NCBI RefSeq assembly: GCF_019649055.1
Contig: NW_026570465.1
Location: forward strand, 34,847-98,846
Length of the DNA stretch: 64,000 nt
Direction of reading: 5' to 3'
Origin: Paramacrobiotus metropolitanus
Taxonomy: Eukaryota; Tardigrada; Eutardigrada; Parachela; Macrobiotidae
The position numbers and the translations under genes were made by a program. The notes under the pieces are model-generated. The model was not told the origin of the DNA. It was given only the letters and a program-made list of their open reading frames with translations, and searched no databases. This document shows, piece after piece, positions 1 to 12,580 of this stretch (position 1 is its first letter; every line of letters starts with the position of its first letter).

Positions 1-2120
1 GGTCACTGTTCCCAGTATCAATAACGTGCTCACTTCAGTAGGCACGTCCAATGTTTACCCCTACTGAAGGAAATACATGCCTGTACATGTACAGTAAATG
101 CAATAATCTCGAAGTTCATCCGGACTTTGAGACAGGACCACGCATGGTTTCCAGGGCGCCGCAGTTCCGGCTCTGATTCCGTGCTGCACGGCTTCCGCCG
201 TGCAGCACGCAGCACGCGTCTTCACTAAGCCGCCATAGCAACAGACAGGCATAACCAACACACGTTCTCCCTCTCCCCTCTTTCTGTCTCTTGTAACACG
301 CCATGCGGTGATCATCCGCACATGCAGCGCGGCATAATATCAAGCCGAGTTCTTCGCTGTTCCGCATTTGCAGCTAACGTCTGGGATTCCACAATATTTT
401 CGCTTTCAGAAAAGTCGCGCGGGATTACAGAAAATTAGAATTGTTAAAAGTATCATCTCCGGGATTCTCTCCTTTCTGGGTATCTGGACGTCGCAATTGA
501 GTTTTAGTATGGCGGTGGAGGTATTGAATACAGCGCTAGTCTTTAATTGTCGTAATTCTTATGTTATCTGATTTATTTTAACAGTCTGGCAATAAAATTG
601 TATTCGGTACTTAAAGTTCGTTATTTATGTAAAAACAATGCTACCTGATCAGGATAAGATAGACGAGATATCTTTTGTAAAATTTCTGTGTCATCTTTTG
701 TTGTTGTTGTGTTCTGTCAGTTGTGGGCTGTCTTGTTGTGAAATGTTTCCTCGCTTTGTAAGCAATGGAGTACATACGAGGCTAGCGAAAGCAGGGTAGT
801 GCCGTGTAGACCGATTAAAAAATGGCATTTTTCTTGTAAATCCATTTGGATTACATCATCAGTATAACAGACCAGGGCGAGTGCGACGAGTATTACTGCT
901 AGTGATATTTTAATTGTGACTGCAGCCAAACTACGTGCAAATTTTAAATATCGCAATGATTACCTCTGCGTATTTATAATCAAATATTACAATAATTTAT
1001 ATGCTGGAAAAAATATAATAAAGTACACTTAGTCAGAGAATGCTGCACCGTGCAAAACTCACATTACGTTGCCACTGCTTCGAGCGCCAGAAGTCTTAGC
1101 GGCGAGCGGTCCACCGTAGCCATCGTGTGCCCCCGCCCCTGGCGCCCGTATGTGGAACCGTCGCCTGCCCGTCCACCCGTGAGTTACCCCAGGCGCCTGT
1201 CATCCCCACACCAGGCGCCTTGGTTTATAATGCAGAAATATGAAAAATAGGCTAACTTCCACGAAACGATCTCATGTGAGTCATGGCATGGAAGCTTCCA
1301 TGAAATTTTTTAGAAGCCACTGATTTTCGTGGAACTTGGCGAATCCGACGGAAATCGAGCGGGGATGATGGGGGGCGCTTCGGGAGGACGGTCCGGAAGT
1401 GGTGGACAAGGGATGGTCAGGAATCGGAAGTGGGGGTGACCGGAAGTGATCAGAATTAGTTTCCCTGCCCACTTAGATCCGTTTTCACTGATGGTCTGGT
1501 TGGACTGATCGTGCTTGGGTGTGAGGTAACAGCGAGGTAGAGTGAGTTGCAGTGCGCCACGAGACTCCCAGGCACTCCGCCTTGGCAAGGAATGTGGGGC
1601 TGCCGGGCGATGCCGAAAGATGCGATATACTATAACAGTACAAGAAAAATATTTTTTTAAAATCAGAGATTAACTCCTGGTTTTCGAATGGAAAAATTAA
1701 GACCACCAGTTAGTTAATTAAACCATCGTTTTTTTTAACCTTTTGTGATCATAGAAAAATTATCTGATGTAAATTTCAAAGTAAAAGCATGTTTTGGAAA
1801 GTAAAAGGAAGATACTGTTCACGTTTTTCGCTTGAAAAAGTTTATCCCAAGAAATAACGAAAAAAACTTGAAAAAGAAAAAAAAAAGAAAGCCATTGTGA
1901 AGGAGAACAGCGCAAACTTAAACACGATGAATTAAAAAAAGCTGTTCAAAGGACGAAATTATAGAAGAAGAAACTTCGCTATTTAGGACTCTGATGACGA
2001 TTCCATTACAGTACCAAAAACTAATAAACAGACACCGGAATTCCGACCAAAGAGGACAGTAAATAGGCCAGAGCGATTTGGATACGTCAATACTATAAAA
2101 ATGGATTATTGCCGAGGCGA
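1..2120. other. Non-coding stretch, nothing recognised
   Basis: All reading frames here are short and none shows a domain I know. A GC-rich patch at about 1045-1230 carries a 66-codon plus-strand frame rich in proline, serine and arginine, with no recognisable motif. A poly-A/AT-rich stretch lies at about 1700-1900. The only structured element I see is the hairpin at 181-208. Confidence 0.6.
181..208. repeat. Perfect 12-bp hairpin
   Basis: GTGCTGCACGGC is followed by a 4-nt loop (TTCC) and its exact reverse complement. It does not end in a T-run and has no gene next to it. It could be the tip of a small inverted-repeat element or simply a stable stem. Its function is unknown. Confidence 0.7.
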
Positions 2121-2129
2121 ATGCGGTCC

Positions 2130-3034
2130 CTTCACGTTTGGTTTGGGCGATTAATGCGGCACTGGCTTTGCCATTCACAGAGTCTGGAAATAAGAACATT
2201 ATTATTGCCGTAGACTAGTGCAAAATACATCGTCGCTGAAGCAGTAGAGCGTAAAAATGCTGCAACTCTTGCGCTCTCCTTTGACCGTAGGATTCTTACC
2301 CTACTCGGAATGCCTGTCCATATTAGTTCCGATCGGGGAATTAACTTCACGTCGAAAATGTTTCGCGAGTTGCAGGCGTTGATCGGCATGGCGCACGCGC
2401 CCACTGCATCGGGAAACCAACAAGACAATAGCTTAGTTGAGAAAGGATTGGGCGAGAGGAAGAAAGCCCTTGCTAAATATGCAAATGAACAACAAAACGG
2501 TTTGGAAACGTTTTCACTGCCTTGTGTGTTGGATTCAACAGTATTTTGGTCGAAAAACTTGGCAGAACTTCGTTTTTTATGATTCGCGGAGCGGAAATGC
2601 GCCTGCCAGCGAGAAATTTCCTGCCACTTCAAGAAGAAGAATTCGTAATTCAGGTTCACAAATATGTTCAACAAATGCAACATGGTCCAGGCGAAGCTTT
2701 AGACATCGTTAATGCGGAAGAATTTTGCTCCAAATCAAAAGATAAAATTAGTTATGACGCGAATGCATGGCACACAAAATACAAGGCCGACGATCACGAA
2801 CTTATCCAGGTTTTACACCTGTAGCTTGGTAAGAATCCTTCCCTAATGACAAAAGGAACGGCCGGGTGGGCAGTCGTACGAGCAAGTGGCCCAGTGCACT
2901 ATGTCGTAAAGTCGAATAGAAAGGGAAATGTCAAGATCAAAACTGTACACGTTAGTTGCCTTAAACTACACAAGTCAAGAGACGTTGATGAGATATTACA
3001 GGATAAGAAACCGTCAAAATCATGTCGTGTGTAG
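2130..3034 (+). pseudogene. Decayed Ty3/gypsy-type integrase
   Basis: This is the integrase region of an LTR retrotransposon, broken by stops and frameshifts. At about 2130-2215 the frame reads into TESGNKNIIIAVD, the stretch around the start of a Ty3/gypsy integrase core, and a stop follows directly. Another frame (about 2220-2480) carries VHISSDRGINFTS with the second catalytic Asp, then NSLVEKGLGERKKAL, the region of the catalytic Glu. At 2846-3010 a separate frame has SGPVHYVVKSNRKGN followed by KTVHVSCLKLH, the typical tail of this integrase after the core. The order core then GPY-like tail fits Ty3/gypsy. I see no LTRs, reverse transcriptase or gag next to it, so it is a fragment. The long minus-strand frame over the same bases is a shadow. 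Confidence 0.85.
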
Positions 3035-3985
3035 AAATGGATTGTCCAGACGAAAATGAGCAGATTCCGGCTCCACCGCCTGCATTTGTTTCAGCTGACA
3101 TGACGTCATCGCCATTGGACGCCGAGTATGCAGAGTATGTAGAAAACAGAAATGGAAAAAGTGCATGGGATACGCATTTTTTCCAGTAGAACAGTTAAGC
3201 CAGTGGAAAAGTTCTGCACAGATAACGCAGTTTAAAAGCGCAAACCTGATATATCAATAAGCAACAACAACAGAATTGCTGCAGAAAACCGAATACGGCC
3301 CGAGTTGAATGTATCCCACCCGTTGATTCAAAATGAACAAAAATCTAAGGCAGTACCAGAATTCACTACTGATGATTCCGGAATATTCTGTGGCTCTATG
3401 GAAGTTGCATTTACCGTAAAGTCTCCAGCGTAGATAATGCGTTACCGCGGAATTCCGATGAACCCAAACCCATGCCGGTCCCGGCTTGGGCGAAACATTT
3501 ATAGCAATATTGGTCAGAGGTAGGCATTACCGATGACATTTCAGATAAACAGGAGCTTTGGCGATATCGTCAGTCTGTTTGTACTTTTTAGCGATTCACA
3601 GTTATTACGAGCAGTGTGGGAAGAGGATATATCCCTGGAAAATCACAATCCATTTGTCACCATATTCCGCTACTAAAGATCGTAAATGGGTGTTTCGCTG
3701 ACCTTGGTAAAATACAGGATATGAGTAAGCAAATTTGGAACGTTTCTATCCCTTTCCAGTGGCGCCGAATCCTTGTGGAATCGGTACACCGACACTTGTA
3801 CAACTGACTTCCAGGGGACACAATACTGCAGTATCTAAAAAAAGAAATACAGTAGATTCACCTTGTTAGTCTGCACCATCCGATTCCATACTGCCAGCAC
3901 CTTCCTAACCTTCCGCACCTACTTCTTGCCCGTTCGCAGCTTCTTGCTCTTCGACATTATCGTCATTCAGCTCTCCAGTTTTTTC
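3035..3985. other. No gene recognised
   Basis: This stretch holds only short frames. It directly follows the integrase tail and may contain its untranslated remainder, but I find no second LTR or polypurine tract. Confidence 0.5.
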
Positions 3986-3988
3986 AGT

Positions 3989-4721
3989 TCACAGCATGTC
4001 CTCTTGACTCACTTCCTCGAGAAATTCATCCATAGTCGGTGGCGCTGTGTCTCCAAACAATATTGGCACATCTATTTAAAAGGCGTTCGTCGGCCGTTTA
4101 GCACACGGACGCCGTTTCAGCTTTACAGTGCCATGCATGTGGAAGCGCACATTATCCTTTCGGGCGTCGGGTTTTCGGCAGTACGGGCATACGTACATCC
4201 TGTCGCTATGTTTCCGTTTATTCATGATTTTTTTGTTGACTTTCTTCACCACGTTTATATGATGCTGCACAAATTCTGAGAATGTGATCACAATCACGTA
4301 ATTGATAGACAAAGAACATACTATCTATGTCACCTGTTCTATGCGATAAATTGCTCACGATTCTTCTTCAGCTTCCAGGACACGGTTATCCAGGACAAAA
4401 AAGCTCCTGCAGAGCCATTGATGCGATTAATTATTGTCAAAATGGTTTCAGGTTACAGATCCAGAGCAGGCATTACGGGAGTGGAGGAAGTGGAGTCTTT
4501 GTGCTCCGGATGATGAATACCACCCTATCGTTTGGATTTACACAAGGCTCACGAAATAGCGTTCCAATAAGCTCTTCGTAGAACTTCCCCAGCGCATATT
4601 CCGCTTCGTCGAATGTCATCGTTTCATACGGAATTGCATGATGGACTGTAAAGTTATCTTCAACTGCCTGGAAGGCGTTGCCGCGAACCGATGATCGCGT
4701 TGTTTTGTCGATCATGAACAT
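3989..4721 (-). pseudogene. Broken zinc-finger-type gene, related to the gene at 12.6-13.3 kb
   Basis: On the minus strand, 4721-4473 encodes a frame with ALGKFYEELIGTLF and NDRVVFIIRS. This resembles an N-terminal region I associate with large transposon- or virus-like hypothetical proteins in invertebrates, but I cannot name the family. Reading continues weakly to about 4320 in mixed frames. At 4312-3989 follows YVCPYCRKPDARKDNVRFHMHG, a probable C2H2-like zinc finger, then KRRPC, then an in-frame TAA, then APPTMDEFLEEVSQEDML and a stop. The last part matches the 12581-13316 gene residue for residue in spacing (TNA, 12 residues including the stop, then APPTxDEFLEE). The in-frame stop and mixed frames mark this copy as degenerate. 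Function unknown. Confidence 0.55.
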
Positions 4722-5094
4722 TCCACAAGATACAAATCACCTTAGTGAATAGCGGTGAAAAAGTTAGAGGAGAATGAGGGAAGATTAGGTAGAGATATAA
4801 GCAGAGGTGTGTGCAAAGCAGGCAGATTTTGGAATGCTTCATGGGCCGTTGCAGCTGGCTTGATTCCGTTTATCTGAATATCGTTTGACAATGTAAAACC
4901 GCTTCGTTTCTCTTGAGTACGCAGCGGCGGATTTCTACCATCTTTACTCAGTTTGATCACTACGACCGTGTTGATTTGTATCTGTTGTCATTTTTTCCAG
5001 GATAGTGACGTGGAGTGCCAGGCCCAGCGAAAACTTTTATCGTTGGAACCCCAGATCCACCATAAAAAACGTCTGCTTTTCCTGTTTATCTTAT

Positions 5095-5220
5095 GATAAG
5101 TCCGTGGAATAACTGCGTTAGAGCAATTGAAACGTTTGATATTATTTTTGCTGTCGTGATAAGTCCGTGGAATAACTGCGTTAGAGCAATTGAAACGTTT
5201 GATATTATTTTTGTTGTCGT
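5095..5220. repeat. Tandem duplication, 2 x 63 bp
   Basis: The 63-bp unit beginning GATAAGTCCGTGGAATAACT occurs twice head to tail with one visible base change (GCTGTCGT versus GTTGTCGT). Because 63 is a multiple of three, reading frames run through both copies; they are not genes. Confidence 0.95.
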
Positions 5221-5941
5221 GCAAGTCGGCTGCTACCCTTTACATGCGCATATGTTACGTGCGATGTGCCTCAAAAGCCATCTTAGGTGCGTTTCGTTTG
5301 ACAGAAAGGTATTAAATCGATCCTAGAATTTTCTGCAAGTTATTTATTCAGATCGTAGGAACGCACTAATTTTGGAGATGCAGCCGTTATCGAACTAGGG
5401 TCGGGACCACACGAACCCGAACATTATACTCAAACTGTGAACAGGTTTGTGCGATTCATTAATAGCATATTGCTACGAGCCATGGAGGCCGTAAAGGGGT
5501 GGACAGCATACATTTTCTACTGCAAAATGGTTGTGTGGACCTGGAAATGGATCGGAACTCGGAATGCACGATGAGCTGTGTTTAACTACTGAGTTCCTCT
5601 GAAATATTTGTTGCTGACTTTTCTCACTGTTTCATATTTACAGAGGCGGCTGCGCATAAAATTTAACCTAGCTATATTCAACAAAAAAGAAGGAATAACT
5701 CGACGATAATTCATGCGAAATGTCAGACTCACTTTTTGTACAGTATTAATACCAGTATCAAGGATCCGCGCTAAACACCGCAAAAAACATGATTATATAT
5801 ATCTGCCCAGCGCTTTAATGCTTTCCATATAGTAATGGTGGCCATTGTGGCCATGGTTGGCGGTCCTTTATCCAGTTTCGGGTGCAGGCATAGCGACTTC
5901 CGCCAAACTTTCAGCAGGTTGAATTCGTCCGGTGTCTTTAG

Positions 5942-6599
5942 TCAGGTCTCCACGGCCAAGGCACAGCGTGCAATTATCCGCATGCGCAGGAAGAGCCAGT
6001 GCTGCAAGTAAAAATTAATTCTAAGTAAATTAGTGGCGCGGAAAAGATTAGAAATGTACATGTGAACAGTAACAGAATTCTCACCTTGTAAAATTCCAAC
6101 TTCCATGACTGCGGCATGACTGAGGTCGACTTCCTGTGGGGTGAGGCATATCCGCATCCAGAAGGACAGTGCGGATGCTCTGCCGCAGTTGAATATAATG
6201 GGTGATAATGTCCGTGGTCCGCCGTTTACGACGAGAATCCGATTCAGCCACGATGTACGACCCATCACAATGAAGTTGCTTCACAAGGAAACCACTCGAG
6301 ATTGAATGCTCCAAGAATAATTTCACGCGTACCGGAGTGAAATCTTTGTGGAGGATAACCAGAAATCCGTATAAATCCTCGGAAGTGACCAACTTTCCCT
6401 TCATCTACGAGTCAAATAATTTGACCCGTGTAGCAAAGCGCAGTCCTTCTTTTAAACGAATAGTGAATGTCTCCAGGCGCTCGAGAGGTTTGACTTCCAG
6501 ATCTAACAAGTTGTCGAGACCAGCCCGAAGTCGCCCTTCCGTGGTGCAGCTAATAAATAAGAAATGATAAGCGGAAAGCAAAATGGGAATATAAAACAA
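5942..6599 (-). pseudogene. Unknown gene family, copy 1
   Basis: I do not recognise this protein. It is supported as coding because a diverged, independently broken copy lies at about 58450-58960 on the plus strand. Shared blocks in order are RFATRxKLxDS, KLVTxxD, VRxKLxLExxIxSGF, KQLHxDGxYxV, and IQLRQxIRTxxLDA. In this copy a TAG interrupts the frame at about 6408-6410, just after KLFDS, where the other copy has a tyrosine codon. The frame then stays open to about 6081. At about 6086 an alternative frame meets a GTGAGA donor-like site. No membrane segment or signal peptide is visible. A mobile-element origin is possible but not shown. Confidence 0.55.
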
Positions 6600-7002
6600 A
6601 AAACCAACAAATAAAAGAAAACGGAAACAGTAACGAATTGAGAACTCGGAAATTTAAAACTTTAAATTTTGAATTTTACGTAGGCTTAACAGCCGGCATA
6701 CTGTGTATGATACAGCCGCCAGGGCGGCCGCTAGACCGAAAAACTGCAGTACTACACGGCAACTTCCGGTGTTGTTGTCATTCCCAATTGTGCACCCGCC
6801 AGAAACTGTTTGGGAAAGTTTAAATTCAGCCAATTTCCGATTCGAAACTATCAAACCTTACAACAAATTAAAAACAAAGATTGTTTTTACGGAAAAAACG
6901 GCGGAAATCTCAAGTAAAGTGTGGAAAACGGCGAATTTTAAATTATTAATTAAAACAGAATTTATGGTTTTCGTACGTCAAGCACTGTACGTACGCAGCT
7001 GC
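6600..7002. other. No gene recognised
   Basis: This stretch lies between the copy-1 pseudogene and the Mutator-like element. It is AT-rich with short frames only and no repeat that I can see. Confidence 0.5.
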
Positions 7003-7345
7003 GTTAGTTTTGGCCCGCGCTCAAGCTCTGACTCTGACTCAGACTCTGACCGCTCAAACTCTGACTCTGACTGACCAAACTCTGACTCTGACTGAATAAC
7101 CAAAGAATAACTTAAAAAACCTAAGAAACCTAAGAAAACTAAGAAACCTAAGAAACCTAAGAAAACTAAGGAACCTAAGAAACCTAAGAAACCTAAGAAA
7201 CCTAAGAAACCTAAGAAGCCTATAAGAAACCTAAGAAATCGTCAGAGTCAGACTTTGAGCGGTCAGAGTCAGACTTTGAGTGGTCAGAGTCAGAGTTTGA
7301 GTGGTCAGAATCAGAGTCAGAGTTGGAGTCTAGGCCGTTAGTTTT
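7003..7345. mobile_element. Mutator-like non-autonomous inverted-repeat element with 9-bp target duplication
   Basis: The element spans 7012-7336. GTTAGTTTT occurs directly before it (7003-7011) and directly after it (7337-7345), a 9-bp target duplication. The left end starts GGCCCGCGCTCAAGCTCTGA and the right end, read inwards, starts GGCCTAGACTCCAACTCTGA. The arms are runs of the CTGACT/AGTCAG motif broken by CGCTCAAA-type spacers, in opposite orientation. The core, about 7108-7232, is a tandem CCTAAGAAA-type repeat. There is no coding capacity. A 9-bp duplication with long inverted arms is typical of Mutator-like elements. A related end lies at 63091-63137. Confidence 0.8.
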
Positions 7346-7503
7346 CTGTGCACTCGAATTTAACAGTGTACACCGGTGTCGAATTTAAAATTCAAATTTC
7401 ACTGTGCGTCGCCACAGTATTTCGGAAGTTTTTGTCGAGTTTTCTGCTGCTCAAGAGCTTTTGCGTTCTTCGAGGCCCAGTGTCGTTATTGTGTTGGCCA
7501 TTA

Positions 7504-8244
7504 TGTCGGAACCGGCCAGTTATCCGACGCCACCGCGGCCAGCCAGAATTTTGTTAGCTGCAGAGCGTCGCGCACAGGAGGCAGTCGAGGAAGAACCGTC
7601 GAGTGCTTCTGCTGCACCGGACTCATCTTCCTCGAGCGCATCATCAGTTAGTTTGCGGGGTGCGAGACAACAACTAGCACCAATGCCCGATTCGGACGTG
7701 TCGTCCTCCAGCGAAGTGCCGATTGTTTGCCTGCGATATCGTAGTAATGGGAATCAGTGTCAGCCTAGCACTTCCCGTGGGTTGCAACAAGGTGCTCAGC
7801 GAGCTTATCAGCCGCGCCGTCGGGATGACTCCACACCACCATCATCAACGCCAAGTCCAGGTAGAAAATTGGGACGATATTGTTTATTAAAGAGTTGTCA
7901 AAATTTAACGCACAGCGAGAGCGGTATGGTGCAGTACTGGGCAAATGTGATTGAAATTTCACTGTTAAATGTACGGTGTTATGGTGTGTTTTACAGTGCG
8001 GTATCAGCGCCCGCTGCGTCCTGGTTTCGGTAGAAAAACGAATAATCCTTCGCCGGTGCGTCAGCGCCCAGGGCGATTGGCGAAAGAAGAAAAAAGCAGC
8101 TTAGGAGATTCGGGTACGAATTCGGGTACGGAGTACATACTTATTCTCTGGCAGAGCATCCGGAAATTCATAGACGAATGGGGTCTCTTCCTCCTCTGGT
8201 TTATCACGCAGCGATGGCCAAGCTCCAATGTCGCAACTGCGTAA
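7504..8244 (+). CDS. Candidate two-exon gene, Pro/Ser/Arg-rich protein, product unknown
   Basis: Exon 1 would start at the ATG at 7504 (MSEPASYPTPPRPARI) and run to a donor at 7860/7861 (CCAG|GTAGAA). Exon 2 would start after the acceptor TTTTACAG at 7996, and the phases match. Exon 2 then reads VRYQRPLRPGFGRKTN and stays open to 8244, although a donor-like GTACGA at about 8113 could end it sooner. Exon 1 is rich in serine, acidic runs and arginine (PPSSTPSPG near its end), like a disordered nuclear or regulatory region. No domain is recognised. An upstream open frame reaches back to 7404 but starts without ATG. The coding call rests on composition and compatible splice sites only. Confidence 0.4.
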
Positions 8245-11200
8245 CCCAAATCGCTCACAGAGCGCACAGCCGACTTTTTCCTCTTCGCGCAAAGCAACTT
8301 CGTTGAGCTACTCCCGCTCTAGGCGCTCAAACTCTTCGTCTGTCCGTTTAATGAATGTGGACGACAAAGTTCCTTGTAGATTTTGTTCACTGCAGTAAGG
8401 CGGGCAAACGTGCGCGGACGTGAAATGAAACTAGCTTTCACGTTGTCCATCTCAGTGGGACTAATCTGCACCTCCGCCTAGAAAACAAGTGTCTTCGAAC
8501 CTGTAGGATCCGTGTGGTCCCGTTTCAACATGGGGATCGCTTTCTCCGGGAAGGATAGAAATTTCCGAATGGGCAGGTAGCGTCCTTTATACCTTATGCC
8601 ACATGTGAACAAGTTTGTTCACATGCGCAGGTCTCCGCCAAATAGAGACCTGGATCGACTTCCTTGGCGTCCTTGCGACGTTGCATTTCAGAAATAGCCT
8701 CCCTGACCGTAATCTGATATTCAGCAGAAATTATAATCTGTCTCGGATATTGTGGAAAATTAAGCTTCAAACGGTGAAAAACGGAAGGGATTCAAATGAA
8801 AGAGTAAAGAGAAATTTAGTCTATAAAGCTAGCTACAGACTAAAACGTGGTAAGCCAAAGCGGAAGTGATTTTACAGTCCCTGGCAGCTAGAGTCGCAGC
8901 GCCCTCTAGTCTGAACACATACGCGGTGGTTGGTGCAGCGACTCAACGTAATTCAGTTAAGCTGTGCACAGATTGTAGTTTTCACTTGGTTCTTCACCTT
9001 TCTTCGTATTTTATTGAAGGTTTGTGTTTAGAGAGCAAATTTCTATGTAAGTCTTGATTTTATTTGTAAAATGGAGACCGGGGAATCGGATCTGTGATAC
9101 TACGACCGGAATCACCCAGCCGAGGATGTTCCTGCAAGTTTCTGAGTTTGTACTACAAAAATGTCCATCAGAACCGCTTTTAATTCAAGAATTTATACTG
9201 TGCAACGGCAGAAATTAACTGAATTGTTCTATAATTTTACGCGCTACCGCAGGAATTCTGGGACGATTTCCGGGCATAACTGGCAATGGAGGCCGTCCAT
9301 GGTGCGCGCTCCATGCACATCTCTGCAAACACATTTATGGACGATCTGAAGCCCGTCTTCGCGGAAGTCTTAGAAGCTGAATTCAAATCTTCTCTTTCGT
9401 CAATTTTTGAAATCATAGCCAATCAGGCGAGAGGTACTTACAAGTTAATTCGGTAACTGCGACTACAGTCCCGTTTTTTGTCGGAACAGATTGAGATCTT
9501 CCATAAAACCAGAAGGAAAATTTTGTCGCGGGCATCCAAACTAGCAGTAATCTTGCACATGGTACCCTTCAGATAGTTCGGGCATTCGTACTTCGTGCGC
9601 GCCAGTCTCACAAATGACTTCGGACCACTCGTGACCGTTAGTGACCATTGATGACTTTTCATGGTTTTTAAGGACCTTTATATTCAGCAGTGCCTTACCG
9701 ATAGCGTGGATCCCGATTATATGAACCACCGTAAAATGCATGTGTAATTCTGCTAATCTATACATGGACAAGAGTTAGGAAGTAAATTATTTTACAACAG
9801 GTTTGCAAGGGGAAAACATACGAAGTAACATGATGCGCCATCGTAATGCGGTGACTTAGCTGACAGAAAGGCTTCTGGCATCACATTCCTAACGGGCGGT
9901 AGTCACTGCGGCTGACGTGATACTAGATTTCATAAATATTCCTACTCGTATTGTCGTTACGTCAGATTCCATTGACAATCCATTGTTGAATCTATAATAA
10001 TTCCTACGCAACGACGTTCGGCCGCTTAACTATGGCTTTTATTTTCCTTACCATGGTGAAGAATTTGTCGTGAATTACGTTACAAGTGGATCAGAAGCAA
10101 GGCTAAATAGAAAAAAAAATTTAGAAAATTAGCAAAAAAATAAACCGGATCATCCAAGTTCCTTAGAAAATTATAAACCGGATTATCCAAGTCCTCCGGA
10201 CGAAAAGCTTGAGATACTTAAACATTTTATTTTTCGTTTTCTGGGAGTGCTCAGTGCGAAGATATGAGAACATGGGACAGCTGTCAAGTCCCTGATTACC
10301 ACACGAACGTTCAACTTCCGGTATATTACCAACTCTACTCTGTGGTAAGTAACACGCCTACATTTTTAGGTTATGCATGTCGAATTTGGGTAAATGTATC
10401 ATTTATCAATAAGTTTTTTGGGGTAGTACGAATACTCACGATCGTTCTTACCCGGTTGTGGTAGGGCCCCCGCACTTCTAAAAGTCCTTCTAAAAGTCCA
10501 AGGTTTCGCATGTTGAATGTTGATTGTATTGTGACTTTCAATCCAATGTTTTTCAGTAGTGTTAAATTCGTAAAAAAAAAAAATTTTATCACCGAATTCT
10601 GCATAGTTATTGCTATGCAGCCATGGCGTAATCTTGTAAAGACTGAATCCTTCTGCACCGATAGTATAATTTTCACAGATCAGTGGTTCTTAACCACAAC
10701 GGGTTAGTTTTGTGGCAACGTCGACTGTTCCAACCGGACATTGTTAAGGAACCGCCCGTTCTCCGTGCGGGACAATGTTGGCACACAGGTAGGTAAATCT
10801 ATCAGTCTGACGGCTCAAATGCCCGAAAATTTTGAAACCATATGAAGGAGTTCAGTTGTTATTTCAGGACGTGGCGTTACAGTAAGGTTTAATACACTTC
10901 TGTTATAAGGTGATTTAGTTTATGTGTACCACTTTACCATATCCACTCGGTTTTACAGCTCTGTAAGGACGAGGAATTTACTTCAGTTGATCACAAATTT
11001 TCCTGGACAGGGAAAGGCTTGTATCAGGTTTGTTGGGTCAAATAAAAAACCGTACGTAATGATGCGTCGGTTTAATATGGCCGTGGCTCCGAAAAATTAT
11101 GCAACGACTGGGAAAATGCAGGAGTTCCGCTAGAATACTTGTTGCCAGCAAAACGTGAGTTCTTTTCGAGCACGACGTTCCGTTTTTTCAGTACTGTTAC

Positions 11201-11590
11201 CTTCCCCTTCTCCGTCGTCGGACGACTGGACGTCTCGGCCCAGCCCGCCTGACCTATGTGGTAAATGCTGATGTGAATCAGCCTCACCACATACTGTGCC
11301 GCTTTTGGGATGCATTTTGCGTGATTTTTTTTTGCGTGATTTTTTGCGTGATTTTATCATCACAGCACAATGTCATATTTGCGAATTATGCCGGAACTTG
11401 GTACACCATGCCGCTGCCGTTTTTGGCTTTGAAAATGGCTCCGCAAGCCCATCAGAGAAGGAAAAAGTGGTTTATGTGGATGAACTTTTGGATAAGTGTA
11501 ATGATTCAAATCGCTATGTTCGAACGTCTTGCCACCGTGCGTATCTCTAATGTTCTCGGGCACGCTGTTTATGTCGATCTAAGCGAAATG
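8245..11590. other. Long stretch without a recognised gene
   Basis: Frames are short and show no domain I know. The longest minus-strand frames (9438-9771) overlap each other in different frames. A short imperfect duplication around 10140-10190 repeats TAAACCGGAT and ATCCAAGT. Poly-T/A tracts lie near 10575 and 11330. Confidence 0.5.
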
Positions 11591-11596
11591 TTCCCA

Positions 11597-11738
11597 GATC
11601 GGAAAGTTATCGCGCGAGATTTTTTTCAGGAAATGCAGAAGATTTATTCAAAAGGAAAACAAGAGTTGATCGGAAAGTTATCGCGCGAGATTTTTTTCAG
11701 GAAATGCAGAAGATTTATTCAAAAGGAAAACAAGAGTT
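11597..11738. repeat. Tandem duplication, 2 x 71 bp
   Basis: The unit starting GATCGGAAAGTTATCGCGCG is present twice head to tail with no visible differences, which indicates a recent duplication. It lies inside a 184-codon plus-strand frame (11258-11812). The duplication shifts frame (71 is not a multiple of three), and I see no domain, so I do not call that frame a gene. Confidence 0.95.
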
Positions 11739-11812
11739 GTAAGAACTGGCAGAGTTCCGTATTGCGTATGTTCTATGCTGTTGTAAGGGTTCCATGGAAC
11801 GGTATCCTTTAG

Positions 11813-12570
11813 CTGGCCGTTCAGTTTTCAACGGATAATTGGGATGCACAATGTGTCAAGCGCAAACTGACAACTTCCATAATATGGATAAGCAAGCTTC
11901 TCAGCGGCAGGTGTATCTGTATCTGGAAACACCAACAAAATCGCCCGGTACTCCCGGTCCGGTAGCGGCATTGTTTACGCTTTTTACGCTCTAGGTTTCA
12001 ATTTTAGCCTGACCCAGTGTAGAAAACATGTATCGTCATTTGTACATTTGATGCCGCTAGAGAAGAAACGAAGGGATCCATAGTTAGACTGACCTGATAA
12101 TTTTCGTAAAATAATTTTCAGACCATAAATTCTTGTATTTCCTGAGAAGGTCAGTTAGCTCTTGTCTGAGGGAACCGGTCAAAAATTTCCCCTTTTTGAT
12201 TCGTTCAACACGGAAGTCTTCAGTAAGTTCCGATCTACTTGTTGAGAGCTGTAGGATTTCGCACTGTCCTAGTATAAAACCGGAACGGCTGCCAAACAAA
12301 ATAAAAATCCAGTTTGACGAAAACTCTGAAATATGTCAGATAGTTTGGTTACCGATGTCAGTTCACATTCTCCTCGGGAAACACAAGCATCAAAACAGAA
12401 GATCATAACGAAAAATGCAATGGCGTATTTAGCTAAGAAAAAGGAACACAACACCGCGCGTCATTCGTCTGAAATGGCTACATCCGCACAATACAACAAC
12501 CGCGGTATTTTAAAGTTTCGAGTTACCATTATTTATTTAAAATATAAATGTGCACACAACTTTTTTTACC
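11813..12570. other. No gene recognised
   Basis: This stretch contains only short overlapping frames on both strands. The plus-strand frame that crosses the 12.6-kb gene is antisense to it. Confidence 0.5.
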
Positions 12571-12580
12571 TTCATCTGAT

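Noticed and set aside
2132-2683. 183-codon minus-strand frame
   Set aside because: It is antisense to the recognisable integrase remnant on the plus strand and has no domain.
11258-11812. 184-codon plus-strand frame
   Set aside because: No domain is visible, it passes through a perfect 71-bp duplication that shifts the frame, and its first part is simple sequence.
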